A DNA stretch of 41,866 nt from [Phormidium] sp. LEGE 05292 (lineage in GTDB: Bacteria; Cyanobacteriota; Cyanobacteriia; Cyanobacteriales; Aerosakkonemataceae). Each line of letters starts with the position of its first letter. The stretch's first letter is position 1. The stretch covers positions 1-41,866 of the forward strand of contig NZ_JADEWG010000051.1 in the NCBI RefSeq assembly GCF_015207735.1, written 5' to 3'. The position numbers and the translations under genes are program-made. The notes below the pieces were generated by a model. It had not been told where the DNA came from. It worked only from the letters and a program-made list of their open reading frames with translations, and did no database searches. This document shows, one piece after another, positions 17,052-27,610 of the stretch.

Positions 17052-18947
17052 TCAATTCTGGGGATGAAAATAATCGTAAATTTGTTGTGCTAAACGCTCA
17101 CCGATTCCGGGAACTTCGGCTAATTGTTTAACAGAGGCTTCGCGGATATAATCAATGGAGTGAAAGTGCGCTAATAATTGTTTTTGTCTTTGAAAACCTA
17201 AACCGGGAATTTCTTCTAAACGAGAACGACGCATTTTATCGCTTCTTTGTTGGCGGTGGAAAGTTACGGCAAATCGATGTGCTTCATCTCTTAATCTGCG
17301 TAATAGTTGCACACCTGGTTGTTCGGGATCGGTGTTTAATGGTAAAGATTCACCGGGAAGGAAGATTTCTTCGCGTTGTTTGGCTAAACTCACGACTCGC
17401 AAATCTTCTAATAAGTTCATTTCTTGGAGTGCTGCGACAACTGCGGAAAGTTGACCTTTTCCACCGTCAATCATGATTAAATCAGGCCAATCAGAATCAG
17501 TATTTTGGGTTAATGAAAGGTCTGTTTCTGATGTTTTGGCGTATTTGCGAAAGCGTCTTTGAATGACTTCGGCTAAACTGGCAAAGTCGTCGGAATGTCC
17601 GGCAGTGACGGTAGGATTTTTTATTTTGTAATGTCGATAGTTTTGTTTGGCTGGTAAGCCATCAATAAATACTACTTGAGAGGCGACGGCATTTGATCCC
17701 TGGATGTGGGAAATGTCGTATCCTTCTATGCGATGGGGTAAGTCTGGTAAGTCGAGTATGTTGGCTAAGTCTTGTAAGGCTTGGTTGTTACGATCGCTAT
17801 TTTTCCGCGTCCGTTCAAGTTCATATTTGGCATTGCGTTCTACCATTTCGATGAGTTCGGCTTTGCTTTGTCTTTGGGGTGCGATAATGCTGACTTTTCT
17901 ACCTTTGCGATCGCTCAAATAATTCCCCAACATTTCTGTATCGGGTAACTCATGCTGGACTAAAATTTCTGTGGGAATTTCCACTGATTCAACATTTTGA
18001 TAATGTTCTTCTAATACCCTTTGTAAAATTGCTCCCGCTGTTCCTGATTTCGCTTCGGCAATAAATCCCAATCTACCGACTAATCTCCCGGCGCGAATTT
18101 GAAATAGTTGAATACAAGCGTGTTGTTCATCGGCGGCTAGTGCGATCGCATCCCGCGAGATACTATCATTTGGTAATGAGACTTTTTGGGCTGCATTTAA
18201 AGACTTAATTCCATCTATTTGATCCCGAATCCTGGCTGCTACTTCAAAGTTTAATTCTTCCGCAGCTTTCTGCATATTTTCTGTCAGAATATCGATTAAT
18301 TCTTCTGTTCTGCCTTGAAAGACCATGGCAATTTTTTGAATGGTTTTGCGATACTCTTCAGGAGAGATTAAACCTTGGCAAACTCCGGGACATCTGCCAA
18401 TATCATAGTTTAAGCAAGTCCGGTCTTTAAATAAAGGTTGGGGACGCTGACGCAGGGGAAATAAACGTTTAGCTATTCGTAAGGTGGTGCGTAACAATCC
18501 TGAGTCAACGAATGGGCCATAATAACGGTCTTTTTCTTTAGCAATTCGGCGATTACGAGTAATAAAAATTCGCGGATAATCTTCTGACCAAGTAATTAAA
18601 ATGTAGGGATATTTTTTATCATCTTTCAGCAGAACATTAAAGTATGGTTGATGTTGTTTGACAAGGTTTGCTTCTAAGGCTAAGGCTTCCGCTTCGGTGT
18701 CGGTGACGATAAATTCAATGTCGATGATTTGGCGCACCATCATGTTGATCCGATCGCTTAATCTCTGGGGATCGCGGAAGTAGGAACTGACACGCGATCG
18801 CAATTTTTTGGATTTACCGATGTAGAGGATGCGATCGTTCTCATCCTTCATAAAATAGACACCCGGTTCTTGGGGAATTTGCTTAAGGGATTTTTCTAAG
18901 CGTTCCGGGTCTTTTACCAATGGCAGAATTTTGGCAGAAGTAGTCAT
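17052..18947 (-). CDS. uvrC: Excinuclease ABC subunit C
   Basis: The 631-residue protein makes both incisions in nucleotide excision repair with UvrA and UvrB. Domains in order: GIY-YIG nuclease ([20 protein letters not shown], about 29-48), a cysteine cluster ([15 protein letters not shown], about 182-196), the UVR motif that binds UvrB (about 213-245), an RNase H-like C-terminal nuclease domain ([17 protein letters not shown] and [13 protein letters not shown]), and tandem helix-hairpin-helix motifs at the end ([19 protein letters not shown]). Length is normal. It stands alone, and the ATG at 18947 begins a typical N-terminus. Confidence 0.97.
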   Translation of the reverse strand: MTTSAKILPLVKDPERLEKSLKQIPQEPGVYFMKDENDRILYIGKSKKLRSRVSSYFRDPQRLSDRINMMVRQIIDIEFIVTDTEAEALALEANLVKQHQPYFNVLLKDDKKYPYILITWSEDYPRIFITRNRRIAKEKDRYYGPFVDSGLLRTTLRIAKRLFPLRQRPQPLFKDRTCLNYDIGRCPGVCQGLISPEEYRKTIQKIAMVFQGRTEELIDILTENMQKAAEELNFEVAARIRDQIDGIKSLNAAQKVSLPNDSISRDAIALAADEQHACIQLFQIRAGRLVGRLGFIAEAKSGTAGAILQRVLEEHYQNVESVEIPTEILVQHELPDTEMLGNYLSDRKGRKVSIIAPQRQSKAELIEMVERNAKYELERTRKNSDRNNQALQDLANILDLPDLPHRIEGYDISHIQGSNAVASQVVFIDGLPAKQNYRHYKIKNPTVTAGHSDDFASLAEVIQRRFRKYAKTSETDLSLTQNTDSDWPDLIMIDGGKGQLSAVVAALQEMNLLEDLRVVSLAKQREEIFLPGESLPLNTDPEQPGVQLLRRLRDEAHRFAVTFHRQQRSDKMRRSRLEEIPGLGFQRQKQLLAHFHSIDYIREASVKQLAEVPGIGERLAQQIYDYFHPQN

Positions 18948-19261
18948 TTGATTTCAGATTTTACAGCTTGGCTTGGTAGCCTTTTCAATGAATCAATCTA
19001 CAATGTCCATTTCTATAATAGAAAGTTTATTTATAAACTGTTCATGGATATTTGATTTTTCTCGGTACTGTTACTGATAATTTGCTAATATTGATAACAT
19101 TTTTCGCAAAAAACCAATGATTTCCTGAAAATTTGTTCTTCTTATACTTAGGAAATTAAATTTATGAAGAACTAGATAAAATTCGGAGAAATACTAGGTT
19201 AAATTAAAAATACGAATTCCGTCAAAAGTTCTGTTCACGCAATTAAACACTGGTTAAAAAT

Positions 19262-19441
19262 ATGTCTCTAGAAGATCTACAAACCGATTATAGAGAAGCC
19301 TTAGATGAAACGCTCAATCATCTAAATGTAGTCAATTTATTAGTGGCGCAAATAGAATCTAAAATGGAAGAAGTGAGAGATTCTATGCTAACTCTCTGCC
19401 AAGTCGTTGAACAAATCATAGAAACACAAAACCAACAATAA
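19262..19441 (+). CDS. Small acidic helical protein, 59 residues
   Basis: An open frame of 60 codons starts at ATG 19262 and stops at TAA 19439-19441. The product begins MSLEDLQTDYREALDETLNH and is rich in Leu, Glu and Gln with a heptad-like pattern (LVAQIESKMEEVRDSMLTL), suggesting a coiled coil. There is no signal peptide or membrane segment and I do not recognise the family. No strong ribosome site is seen. It ends 17 bp from the convergent response regulator gene, and nothing else fills this 510-bp spacer. It is offered as probable because the codon use and clean helical pattern look like real protein. Confidence 0.5.
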   Translation: MSLEDLQTDYREALDETLNHLNVVNLLVAQIESKMEEVRDSMLTLCQVVEQIIETQNQQ

Positions 19442-19457
19442 ACTTAGGTAAAATTTT

Positions 19458-19886
19458 CTATTTTGTTAAACCACCCAAAATTTCTTGAATTGCGTCGCGT
19501 AACTGAGAAAGATTGATTGGTTTAACGAAATATTTTTTCGCCCCTAAACTTAAGGCACGTTGTTGATCTGATTTAAAAGCATAAGCGGAAACAACAATGA
19601 TTGGCACTTGTTGAGCGATCGGTAATGCTTGCAATTCTTTAAGTATACTGTAACCATCAAGGTGAGGAATTTTTAGGTCTAGTAAAATTAGGTCTGGTTG
19701 AAAATTAGACAAGGCCCAAAAGAATGCTTTACCATCTGCGATCGCTAACACCTGATATCCCAAACAACTCAAGTAATCACTCAATAGCTGTCGAGAAATT
19801 TCATGGTCTTCAACCAGTAGAATACGACTAGATAAAAATTGTTGTTTTTTTGAATTAATAACAGAATTTTGTCCTGATTTCGCCAT
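19458..19886 (-). CDS. Single-domain response regulator (receiver only)
   Basis: The 142-residue protein has a CheY-like receiver domain from about residue 20: acidic pocket Glu26-Asp27 (LLVEDHE), phosphoacceptor Asp70 (LILLDLKIP), Ser101 (IIVVSAYA) and Lys123 (YFVKPI). All catalytic positions are present. There is no output domain, only a short basic N-terminal extension, so it signals by protein contact or through a phosphorelay. No histidine kinase is encoded in the window. Confidence 0.92.
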   Translation of the reverse strand: MAKSGQNSVINSKKQQFLSSRILLVEDHEISRQLLSDYLSCLGYQVLAIADGKAFFWALSNFQPDLILLDLKIPHLDGYSILKELQALPIAQQVPIIVVSAYAFKSDQQRALSLGAKKYFVKPINLSQLRDAIQEILGGLTK

Positions 19887-20015
19887 AATTTTAGCACAGT
19901 TAAAATTCCAGTGTAATTTCCAGCAATCCCATTGCCTGCTAATTTAGTAAAACATTAATAAGCTGTCTATGAAATAGTCGGGAATTCGTTAGTTTGGGTT
20001 GACCGCTTTTCCCTA

Positions 20016-20059
20016 GATAAAAAAATAATAGCTAATTGGCTGTGGGCAATTAGCTATTA
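20016..20059 (-). terminator. Rho-independent terminator of the PEP-CTERM gene
   Basis: The arms 20026-20038 and 20047-20059 (TAATAGCTAATTG and its complement) form a perfect 13-bp stem with an 8-nt loop. On the minus strand it is followed by a run of seven T (20019-20025). It sits about 50 bp past the stop of the gene at 20111. Confidence 0.85.
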
Positions 20060-20110
20060 CTTAGAGACTATAGTGTATTGAAGAAAATAAGTAACCAACT
20101 GGAAAATAAC

Positions 20111-21091
20111 TTATCCAGCTTGCTGTTGTTTACGTTTGGCTGCTAACAAACAACCCAAACTAACTAAACCAAATACTACGGAAGGTTCTGGTACTGATGC
20201 AGGAGGAGGAGGAGGAACAACACCTGCAAGTTTAACTTCGTAGTTGCCGCTGTGAGACTTACCATCACCAACTTCGAGTAAGTTAGTTTTTGTCGCGCTA
20301 AAGCTGTAAAGCAACTTCTCAATACCACCATAGTTAACCTTGACTACTTCACTGACTTGGAAGCCATCTTTAATAAAGTTGGCATAGCTTCCTAAGATAG
20401 GAGCATAGTAGGCTTTGGCATCGTAGTGACCTGCTAAACCAATCAAGAGGTCGCTACCACTGGTGGTGACGTAAGAAATATTGGGGTCACTGCTGCGTTG
20501 GAAACCTTTCACTTCATTGCTTAAATAGGCGTTGTAGACAAACCCACGTACTTGATCGCTAGTAGCTGCGTTCCAAGTATTTTTCACCAGCTGTTGTGCC
20601 AATGGATTTGTAATTGAGCCTTTCTGAATTATTGAATCAGCAATCGCGCCTCTTAACCCAGTTTCTTGGGTATTCAAACCTGCTTGGACATAAAATTCGT
20701 TAAACCATTGATTAGCAAAGTTATTGACACCGTAGGCTGTATTTAAGCTTGAGCCAAACCAATCTGCTGCGGTCAAGCTGCTGAGGGTAAGGGATTTACC
20801 TGCTACTGTACCTTGGACGCTCGTAACGTTCTGGGATGCTAAAAAGCTTGCTAGGTTGACTTGTTCGCTGCTGGCATAAAGTTCTATGTTACCGCCAGGA
20901 GAACTGCTGTTGCCTGCCAAAATGCTATTTAAGTTGGCATTAGGATTGAGGAAGGTGCTGGTGCTATTGGCATCGTAGAGTAGATAGTCGGTGCCGGATA
21001 CGGTAAAAGCAGAAGCAGCGGTGGACGCAAGCACGTTTACACTAGCAACAACTGATGCGCCGATTAAAAACTTCTTCATAATACTAGACAT
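20111..21091 (-). CDS. PEP-CTERM anchored exported protein
   Basis: The 326-residue protein has a signal peptide (MKKFLIGASVVASVNVLAST, cut after ASA near residue 28) and a C-terminal PEP-CTERM sorting tail: the PEPS motif, a short hydrophobic stretch (VVFGLVSLGCLLAA) and the basic end KRKQQQAG. A proline run precedes the motif. The mature part is rich in Ser, Asn, Ala and Gly and mainly beta-like; I recognise it as a cyanobacterial PEP-CTERM family but cannot give it a function. The tail is expected to be processed by an exosortase, not encoded here. A GGAG box lies 9-12 bp before the ATG at 21091. Confidence 0.85.
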   Translation of the reverse strand: MSSIMKKFLIGASVVASVNVLASTAASAFTVSGTDYLLYDANSTSTFLNPNANLNSILAGNSSSPGGNIELYASSEQVNLASFLASQNVTSVQGTVAGKSLTLSSLTAADWFGSSLNTAYGVNNFANQWFNEFYVQAGLNTQETGLRGAIADSIIQKGSITNPLAQQLVKNTWNAATSDQVRGFVYNAYLSNEVKGFQRSSDPNISYVTTSGSDLLIGLAGHYDAKAYYAPILGSYANFIKDGFQVSEVVKVNYGGIEKLLYSFSATKTNLLEVGDGKSHSGNYEVKLAGVVPPPPPASVPEPSVVFGLVSLGCLLAAKRKQQQAG

Positions 21092-21266
21092 TTTAGTGAT
21101 CTCCAGAATCTACAGGTGTGTTTACAGCCGAGCCAATTACTAGGGTTGAGTGCTTGATTCTTATATAGATGCAATTTCTAAGATTTTATAGATTTATTAT
21201 GCACTCAGAGATTGCGATGGTCTTTCTTTCATCCTAAGTTTATTCTATGCAATTAGCAGACTGCAA

Positions 21267-21294
21267 TAGGTGAAATTTATTTATCTTTCACCTA
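21267..21294. promoter_or_regulatory. 9-bp perfect inverted repeat TAGGTGAAA-N10-TTTCACCTA
   Basis: It lies between the end of the class I aminotransferase gene and the PEP-CTERM gene, about 180 bp upstream of the latter. There is no T tract, so an operator or a short mRNA hairpin is more likely than a terminator. Confidence 0.4.
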
Positions 21295-21343
21295 AAGTTT
21301 CCATGAAGAATTCCGCAAACAGAAGTTTTTTTTGCCAGTGATT

Positions 21344-22519
21344 TTACGGATACAAAAATTTCGAGATTCTGGTTACTGCTGTTTCGAGAATTTGTGGTTG
21401 ATGTACTAGAGCAAATCTGACATAACCCTCCCCAAATCTACCGAAACCTGCCCCAGGCGCTACGGCAACCCCCGTATTTTCTACGAGTTTAGCGGCAAAA
21501 GTGAGGGAATCACTAGCCCAAGCTTCTGGTAATTTTGCCCAAATGTACATAGTTGCGGGGGGGGTTGGTACTTCCCAACCGATGCGATGTAGGGCTTGGA
21601 TAAAGGTGTCGCGCCGATCGCGCAAAATTGCCACATTTGATTTAACGTTATCTTGGGGGCCACTTAAAGCGGCGATCGCACCATTCAAAATTCCCTGATA
21701 TTGGTTAAAATCAACTGCTGCTTTGACTTGGCGTAAAGCCTTAATTAAAGCTGGATTACCAATGGCAAAACCGATGCGAAAACCACCCATGTTATAGGAT
21801 TTAGACAGGGTGAAAAATTCGATCGAAACGGTTTTTTCTGGATCGGCTTGTAAAATTGAAGGGGCAATATCCTCAGAAAATACTAAATCCAGGTAAGGGA
21901 AATCGTGAACTAGCACCAAGTTATGTTGCTGACAGAAAGCCACTGCTTTTTGGAAGAAAGATAACGGTGCGATCGCAGTTGTTGGATTATGAGGATAGCT
22001 CAATACCATCATTTTTGCTTGAGCTAAAATCCCTTGGGGAACTTCTTCAAACACAGGCAAAAACCCATTTTCTGCCCGCAATGGCATGGGGTAAATTTGA
22101 CCACTAGCTAGGTAAACACCTCCCATGTGCGAAGGATAACCAGGATCTAAAAGTAGAGCAAAATCCCCTGGATTCAGAACTGCTAAAGGTAGATGGGCAG
22201 TTCCTTCTTGAGAACCAATTAAAGGTAATACTTCGGTTTCAGGATCGACAGAAACCGCGAATTTTTTTGTGTACCAATCAGCAGCGGCTTGGCGAAATTC
22301 TCTAGTGCCGTGAAATAACAAATAACCGTGAGTACTAGTATCGGTTAAAGCTTGTGCGATCGCATCAGTAATATGATTAGCTGCTGGTAAATCCAAAGAT
22401 CCTAAAGACAGATCGATAACTGACAAACCTGATGCTCTAGCTTTAGCTTTCGCTTGGTCCATATCAGCGAAAACATTATGTTGTAGAGGTTCTAAACGTT
22501 TAGCAAATTGCATATTCAT
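21344..22519 (-). CDS. Class I/II PLP aminotransferase (LL-diaminopimelate/aspartate aminotransferase-like)
   Basis: The 391-residue protein shows fold-type I motifs: LIGSQEGTAHLPLA (101-114) in the cofactor-phosphate region, SYPHNPTTA (174-182), an Asp/Tyr pair in VHDFPYLDLVF (204-214), and PLP lysine Lys240 in FFTLSKSYNMGGFRIGF. That lysine motif and the overall pattern resemble LL-DAP aminotransferase and related aminotransferases that are often loosely annotated in cyanobacteria; the substrate is not fixed by what I see. Two in-frame ATGs (22519 and 22513) are near each other; either may be used. It is monocistronic. Confidence 0.85.
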   Translation of the reverse strand: MNMQFAKRLEPLQHNVFADMDQAKAKARASGLSVIDLSLGSLDLPAANHITDAIAQALTDTSTHGYLLFHGTREFRQAAADWYTKKFAVSVDPETEVLPLIGSQEGTAHLPLAVLNPGDFALLLDPGYPSHMGGVYLASGQIYPMPLRAENGFLPVFEEVPQGILAQAKMMVLSYPHNPTTAIAPLSFFQKAVAFCQQHNLVLVHDFPYLDLVFSEDIAPSILQADPEKTVSIEFFTLSKSYNMGGFRIGFAIGNPALIKALRQVKAAVDFNQYQGILNGAIAALSGPQDNVKSNVAILRDRRDTFIQALHRIGWEVPTPPATMYIWAKLPEAWASDSLTFAAKLVENTGVAVAPGAGFGRFGEGYVRFALVHQPQILETAVTRISKFLYP

Positions 22520-22662
22520 AAAATTTTACTTCTTTCATGGTTCATCAGACCTCTTGCAAAAATATATTTTGGTTAAAAATTGCTTGAAGGTCAAAGGGTA
22601 AAGGTCAAAGGATTTTTCCCTTTTTCTCTTTCCCTTTTCCCTAATTTCTACAAGAAGTCTAA

Positions 22663-22995
22663 TTACTGATTTGACAGATGTGCTTCTAGCGTATCGATGA
22701 TTTTCTGTTTGGTAATGAGTCCCTCAACAGATTCAATCAACTTGCCAGTTTTAAACAACCTGAGTCCAGGAAGTCCTTCCACGTTGTAGTTTTTTACTGC
22801 AATGGGGTTAGGATCTACTTCCATTTTGACTACTTTTAGGCGATCGCCATAAGTTTGGGCTACCGAACTAACCAATGGAGTCATCAATCGGCATGGCCCA
22901 CACCAATCTGCCCAGAAGTATACTAATACTGGCTGCGTCGCTTTCAGCACTTCGGCTTCAAAGTCAGAATCGACGATGGTTATCACGCTGCTCAT
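22663..22995 (-). CDS. Thioredoxin
   Basis: The 110-residue protein has the thioredoxin fold with active site WCGPC (31-35, Cys32 and Cys35) after VLVYFWAD. The cis-proline loop reads VEGLPGLRLF (Pro76), where most thioredoxins have a Thr after the proline; Gly there suggests a somewhat different partner range. I prefer ATG at 22995 over the upstream TTG at 23016 because the protein then begins at the usual point before the first beta strand. No signal peptide, so it is cytoplasmic. It follows the aminotransferase in position but reads as a separate unit. Confidence 0.9.
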   Translation of the reverse strand: MSSVITIVDSDFEAEVLKATQPVLVYFWADWCGPCRLMTPLVSSVAQTYGDRLKVVKMEVDPNPIAVKNYNVEGLPGLRLFKTGKLIESVEGLITKQKIIDTLEAHLSNQ

Positions 22996-23451
22996 AGCAC
23001 ACCCAACAACAGTCAATTATCAGCTTATCCCACTCAACACCCTAATCGAACAAGTTTTTCCCAAGGTACAGTGCGTTCGTTGGTATATTTTTGCTCAAGA
23101 AGCCCTAACCGCCTCCGTTTCTATGTTGGCGCAAAATTAGCCAAAACTATATATTTAACAAGAGAAAACTTTAAAAACTCTTCATCAAAACTAAGTGGAA
23201 ATACGAAAATTCGCTTGTAAATTATATGCTAGCGTGTGTTAGCGTGCATCTATACCTAACTTTCAGAGGGTTGTCTATTAAGAAAAATCAACTAAAAATC
23301 CAGAGTATTTACTACTTGTGTTCATCACAGCATTCTGAATGATAGGCGATTAGTGCTAAAGGCTGTGCGATCTACTTACTCCCTCTGAATAGCAGTTACA
23401 TCAGCAATTTTCATAATTCATACCCACTTAAAGTTGGGAGGGAGTACCCTA
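22996..23451. other. 456-bp non-coding spacer between thioredoxin and PEP-CTERM genes
   Basis: The two flanking genes are divergent, so both promoters must lie here. I see no repeat family, tRNA or convincing short gene in it. Confidence 0.6.
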
Positions 23452-24249
23452 ATGAGAAGCTTTACAATCAAAGATTACTGTCAAATTGGCTTGTCCCTAA
23501 CTGCCTTGAGTGTTGCAGCTTTCATCAATGCTGAGTCAGCAAAAGCCGCAACCTTTTCCGTTGGTGGTTATACTTGGGATGCTGCCAACTCGGTAGTTAG
23601 TGGATCGATCGTGTCAGGCAGCCAAAACATCTCCGGTTTTCCTGCTTTTTTCATGGGAAATCAACCAGAAGTTGCTAATAAAACAGTCGGCTCAATTTTA
23701 GGTTTTGGTTCCGATACCTCAGTAGAACTTGGTGACGACAAAAATCGTGGCGTAATTGAACTCAATTGGGGTTCTGGAATGTCTTTAGCAAACGCAGCTG
23801 GCAAAGACTTTGTAGTATACGAAAACGGTAGTTGGAGTGCACCAGAAGCATTTGCCGTAGCTGTTCGCAAAGTTGGTCAGAACACTTTTAGCCAGTTTCT
23901 CTATCAATTTAGTAATGGTTTTGAAACTCCCGTTTTTGCCACAGGTTTTGATCTAAGCGATTTTGGCATTGGTGAAAATGAAGAAATTGATGCTATTCGC
24001 ATCATGAATTTAATTGCAACCGATAAAGTAAGTGGCGCTGACGGACAAGGTTTTGTGGGAGGTAACTTTGACCCCTTAACTGGTCCATTTGGCCTTGGAA
24101 GTTATACTGCTGATAAGTTCGATTCTGATATTACTTATGTAGTAGGTCTGCATTCCCCAAAACCAGTACCTGAACCAAGTTCTATCTTGAGTTTACTAGC
24201 CTTGGGTACTCTGGGTATTACTTCTAGACTAGTACGCAGAACTTTGTAA
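23452..24249 (+). CDS. PEP-CTERM anchored exported protein
   Basis: The 265-residue protein has a signal peptide of about 32 residues ending AESAKA before ATFSVGGYTW, and a PEP-CTERM tail (PVPEPSSILSLLALGTLGIT then SRLVRRTL). The mature part is a beta-rich domain with acidic loops (FGSDTSVELGDDKNRGVIEL, DLSDFGIGENEEIDAIRI), suggestive of a calcium-binding beta-sandwich, though I cannot name a function. ATG at 23452 is preceded by a strong GGGAGGGAG box (23436-23444), which rules out the earlier TTG at 23434. It ends at a shared terminator hairpin facing topA. Confidence 0.85.
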   Translation: MRSFTIKDYCQIGLSLTALSVAAFINAESAKAATFSVGGYTWDAANSVVSGSIVSGSQNISGFPAFFMGNQPEVANKTVGSILGFGSDTSVELGDDKNRGVIELNWGSGMSLANAAGKDFVVYENGSWSAPEAFAVAVRKVGQNTFSQFLYQFSNGFETPVFATGFDLSDFGIGENEEIDAIRIMNLIATDKVSGADGQGFVGGNFDPLTGPFGLGSYTADKFDSDITYVVGLHSPKPVPEPSSILSLLALGTLGITSRLVRRTL

Positions 24250-24256
24250 TTAGTGA

Positions 24257-24303
24257 CAAGAGGGAATAAGAGAAAATAATATTTCCCTCTTGCTTTTTCC
24301 TTT
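24257..24303 (+). terminator. Terminator hairpin between the PEP-CTERM gene and topA
   Basis: CAAGAGGGAA (24257-24266) pairs with TTCCCTCTTG (24283-24292), followed by CTTTTTCCTTTT. It separates two convergent genes. Confidence 0.75.
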
Positions 24304-24314
24304 TCCACTGCCAC

Positions 24315-27002
24315 CTAAGAAGTTTTCTTCTTGCTAGTTGTAGTTTTAGTTGTCTTTTTGGCAGTGGTGGTTTTTTCGCTAGTTTTAGTTGCCGCAGTAG
24401 TTTTCTTGCTAGTAGAAGAAGTGGTTGATTTCTTCGACTTACTAGTAGATTTAGTCGATTTTTTAGCGGCTAAAACTTCCAAAGCCTTTTCCAAAGTGAT
24501 CGTTTCTACAGTTTCTCCTTCTGGAATCGCCGCATTGGTTTTCCCATGCTTGATATAAGAACCATAAGGGCCTTCGTAAATATTTACTGGTTCATCATCA
24601 TTGGGGTGATTGCCTAATTCTTTTAAAGGTGTTTTCGTCTTGGAACGAGCACCGCCTCTGGTTTTCTTGGGTTCAGCCAATATTTCTAATGCACGATTGA
24701 GGTCAACTGTCAATACATTATCGCTGGCTTTCAGAGAGCGAAATTCTTTACCTTCCTTGCCTTGGTCGTAGACAACGTAAGGGCCAAAACGTCCTAAGCC
24801 CGCCTGGATTTTGCCTCCGGTTTCTGGGTGAACGCCGAGATGTCGGGGTAAAGCAAGTAGACCTAAAGCCATTTCCAGGGTAACGTCTTCTTGGTTAATA
24901 CCTTTTGGCAAGGAAGCGCGTTTGGGCTTTTTGTTTTCTTCGGAAACTTCACCTAGTTGGACATAAGGGCCATAAGTACCGATGAGAATAAAAATTGGTT
25001 CCCCAGTTTCTGGGTCGATACCGAGTTTTTCTGGCCCTTCGGTTTTTTGCCGGAGGATGGTTTGTACTTGTTCTGGGTCTAAGTCAGCGGGTGTGAGGTC
25101 TTTAGGAATAGAAGCGGTTACTACACCATCGCCATTTTCAGCTTCGATGTAGGGGCCAAATTTGCCGATTCTGACTTTAGCGGCTAGGTTTTCTAGTTCT
25201 ACGGTACGGGCTTCTCCTGGGTCAATTTGACTTTCCCGTTCTTTGACTTGGGTTTCTAAGCCTGTTTCTCCCTGATAGAATTGCCGCAGGTAGGGTAGCC
25301 ATTGGGCTTCACCTGTGGCGATGTCGTCTAGGGTTTGTTCCATTTGGGAGGTAAAGCTGGTGTCTACCAAGTCGGGGAAATGTTTTTCTAACAGACTGGT
25401 GACGGCGAAGGCGGTGAAGGTGGGAACTAGGGCGTTGCCGTTCATTTGGGCATAGCCGCGATCGATAATTGTACTAATAATGCTGGCGTAAGTACTCGGA
25501 CGACCAATACCTTCACTTTCTAAGGTTTTCACCAAAGAGGCTTCGGTGTAACGGGCGGGTGGTTGAGTTTCGTGACTAACGGCTTCCAGTTCCTTACAAT
25601 TAGGATGATCCCCGACTTTTAATGGTGGCAGAATTACTTCTTGGTCTTCAATAGCTGCGTCTGGGTCGTCAGAACCTTCCACGTAAGCGCGTAAGTATCC
25701 GGGAAAGTCGATGCGTTTACCAGTGGAACGGAAACCTGCCTCTTCTACTTGCAAGTCTACGGTAATTAAAGTTTGGCGGGAGTCTGCCATTTGGGTGGCG
25801 ACGGTACGTTTCCAAATTAAATCGTACAGTCGGAATTCTGAACCACTTAGTCCGGTTTCTTGGGGGGTGCGGAAAGTGCTACCTGCGGGACGAATGGCTT
25901 CGTGGGCTTCTTGTGCGCCTTTGCTTTTAGTGGTGTATTTGCGGGGTTGGGGGCTGAGGTATTGAGTACCGTACATTTGTTCGACGCAGTTCCGGGCAGC
26001 TGCGATCGCTTGTTCCGACAAATGCACCGAATCTGTCCGCATATAGGTAATATAGCCCTGCTCGTACAAACTTTGAGCAATCCGCATGGTGTCACGGGCG
26101 GAAAGGTGCAGTTTGCGGTTAGATTCCTGTTGTAATGTGGAAGTGGTAAAGGGCGGGGCTGGTTTGCGAGTTACTGGACGTTCTTCAATATTGCTAACTG
26201 TCCAAGTTTTGTCTAAAAGTCTTTCTCGCAAAGCCAAAGCTTCGGCTTCGTTGAGGACAACTACATTGCGTCCGACGATGATTTGCCCGGTAGTTTCGTC
26301 AAAATCGCTGCCAGTGGCGACTTTTGTCCCCGCTAAACTGACTAATTTCGCATCAAAAGGCGATTTTTGCTGTTCTAAAAGGGCTTTTAAATCCCAATAA
26401 GTTGCTTGATGGAAGGCGCGACGCTGACGTTCTCTTTTCACCAACAGACGAACGGAAACGGACTGGACTCTTCCGGCTGAGAGTCCCCAAGCGATTTTTT
26501 TCCAAAGAAGGGGCGAGAGGGTGTAACCTACGAGTCGGTCTAGGATACGCCGAGTTTCTTGGGCGTGGACTAACTGTTCGTCGATGTCGCGACAGTTTTT
26601 TAAGGCTTTGCGGATAGCGTCTTGGGTAATTTCGTGAAATACCATCCGCTTAATAGGAACTTTGGGTTTTAGAACTTGCTTTAAGTGCCAGCTGATGCTT
26701 TCCCCTTCACGGTCTTCGTCAGTTGCCAGTACGAGTTCGGTAGCTTCTTTGAGGGCATCTTGTAGTTGTTTAACTACTTTCTTCTTTTCTTTGGGGATCA
26801 CATACAGGGGTTCAAAGTCTGCTTCTACGTTCACTCCCAACTGTGCCCATTTTTCCCCTTTGACAGTTTCGGGTATTTCGTCAGCAGATGAGGGCAAGTC
26901 GCGGACATGACCCATCGATGCTTCTACCCGGTAGCTGGAGGGGAGGAAGTTGCGAATGGTGCGTGCTTTGGTGGGTGATTCGACTATAACAAGGGTTGAC
27001 AT
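24315..27002 (-). CDS. topA: DNA topoisomerase I (type IA)
   Basis: The 895-residue enzyme relaxes negative supercoils. The Toprim domain opens the protein ([12 protein letters not shown]) and carries the metal-binding acidic site [10 protein letters not shown] (93-102). The catalytic tyrosine is Tyr320 in YITYMRTDS. After the core (to about 600) there are four glycine-rich C-terminal topoisomerase repeats ([49 protein letters not shown]) in place of the Cys4 zinc fingers of E. coli. The last 50 residues are a Lys/Ser/Thr-rich disordered tail, likely for DNA contact. ATG at 27002 gives the normal N-terminus. Confidence 0.97.
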   Translation of the reverse strand: MSTLVIVESPTKARTIRNFLPSSYRVEASMGHVRDLPSSADEIPETVKGEKWAQLGVNVEADFEPLYVIPKEKKKVVKQLQDALKEATELVLATDEDREGESISWHLKQVLKPKVPIKRMVFHEITQDAIRKALKNCRDIDEQLVHAQETRRILDRLVGYTLSPLLWKKIAWGLSAGRVQSVSVRLLVKRERQRRAFHQATYWDLKALLEQQKSPFDAKLVSLAGTKVATGSDFDETTGQIIVGRNVVVLNEAEALALRERLLDKTWTVSNIEERPVTRKPAPPFTTSTLQQESNRKLHLSARDTMRIAQSLYEQGYITYMRTDSVHLSEQAIAAARNCVEQMYGTQYLSPQPRKYTTKSKGAQEAHEAIRPAGSTFRTPQETGLSGSEFRLYDLIWKRTVATQMADSRQTLITVDLQVEEAGFRSTGKRIDFPGYLRAYVEGSDDPDAAIEDQEVILPPLKVGDHPNCKELEAVSHETQPPARYTEASLVKTLESEGIGRPSTYASIISTIIDRGYAQMNGNALVPTFTAFAVTSLLEKHFPDLVDTSFTSQMEQTLDDIATGEAQWLPYLRQFYQGETGLETQVKERESQIDPGEARTVELENLAAKVRIGKFGPYIEAENGDGVVTASIPKDLTPADLDPEQVQTILRQKTEGPEKLGIDPETGEPIFILIGTYGPYVQLGEVSEENKKPKRASLPKGINQEDVTLEMALGLLALPRHLGVHPETGGKIQAGLGRFGPYVVYDQGKEGKEFRSLKASDNVLTVDLNRALEILAEPKKTRGGARSKTKTPLKELGNHPNDDEPVNIYEGPYGSYIKHGKTNAAIPEGETVETITLEKALEVLAAKKSTKSTSKSKKSTTSSTSKKTTAATKTSEKTTTAKKTTKTTTSKKKTS

Positions 27003-27116
27003 GAGAACTTATACAACAGCAGCTAGGCTAGAGAGTTCAATTTAGAGTACTTTTTTGCCCAATTGTCAATAGGGGCTTAGGAAGGCTCCAAGGTAGAGGG
27101 CAGAGGGCACAAAGGT

Positions 27117-27151
27117 TACTGGGTACTGGGTATTGGGTATTGGGTATTGGG
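27117..27151. repeat. Heptamer short tandem repeat (TAYTGGG)x5
   Basis: Two TACTGGG and three TATTGGG units occur in a row upstream of topA. The 590-bp spacer 27003-27596 otherwise contains a HIP1 site near 27421 and the toxin remnant from about 27436. Confidence 0.85.
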
Positions 27152-27435
27152 TAAACTCTCCCCCCATCTCCCCATCCTCGCGTCTGTCTCAACCAACTAC
27201 TTTTGACCATACTATTTACACTTATATAGGATAGGAATCACTACAGTTTGATTTACTGTACGGTTTAAGCCTTGTGTGCTAAGGGTTTGAGGAATTTATT
27301 TTGGTTGAAGCAAGTTTGTTAACTTTCTTTATTCACTGTTTGCCGTCACTCTGGAATTGCTGAGTTGGAGTTGCGATAGGACTATGCCAAGCTAATGCGA
27401 TTTGGCTAGGCCACGCTGACGCGATCGCTCTTGAG

Positions 27436-27610
27436 TAATAAACTTTTATTTTATAATATCCAAAATCTTGAACTTCGCAATTTCTTCTGGGAATATTTTC
27501 TAGCTCAACGATTGTTAGTGGTGATTTATGTAGAACGTCAAGTGCGAATCCGAATTATTTCCGCTCGTCCTGCTACCCGTAATGAAAGGAAATTATATGA
27601 ACAATCATGA
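27436..27610 (+). pseudogene. C-terminal remnant of a BrnT-type toxin
   Basis: The frame ending at TGA 27608-27610 reads LLVVIYVERQVRIRIISARP and then ATRNERKLYEQS. This is the hallmark end of BrnT ribonuclease toxins (LvVvyxER...iRIISARxAT..ER..YE). Upstream in the same frame only weakly similar sequence is found (LELRNFFWEYFLAQR), and the usual start with its WDxxKaxxNxxKHGV core is missing. It overlaps the start of the next gene by 14 bp, as in a normal toxin-antitoxin operon. Confidence 0.72.

Noticed and set aside
24331-26910. Several long frames opposite topA
   Set aside because: They are shadows of topA codon bias; topA is clearly the real gene.
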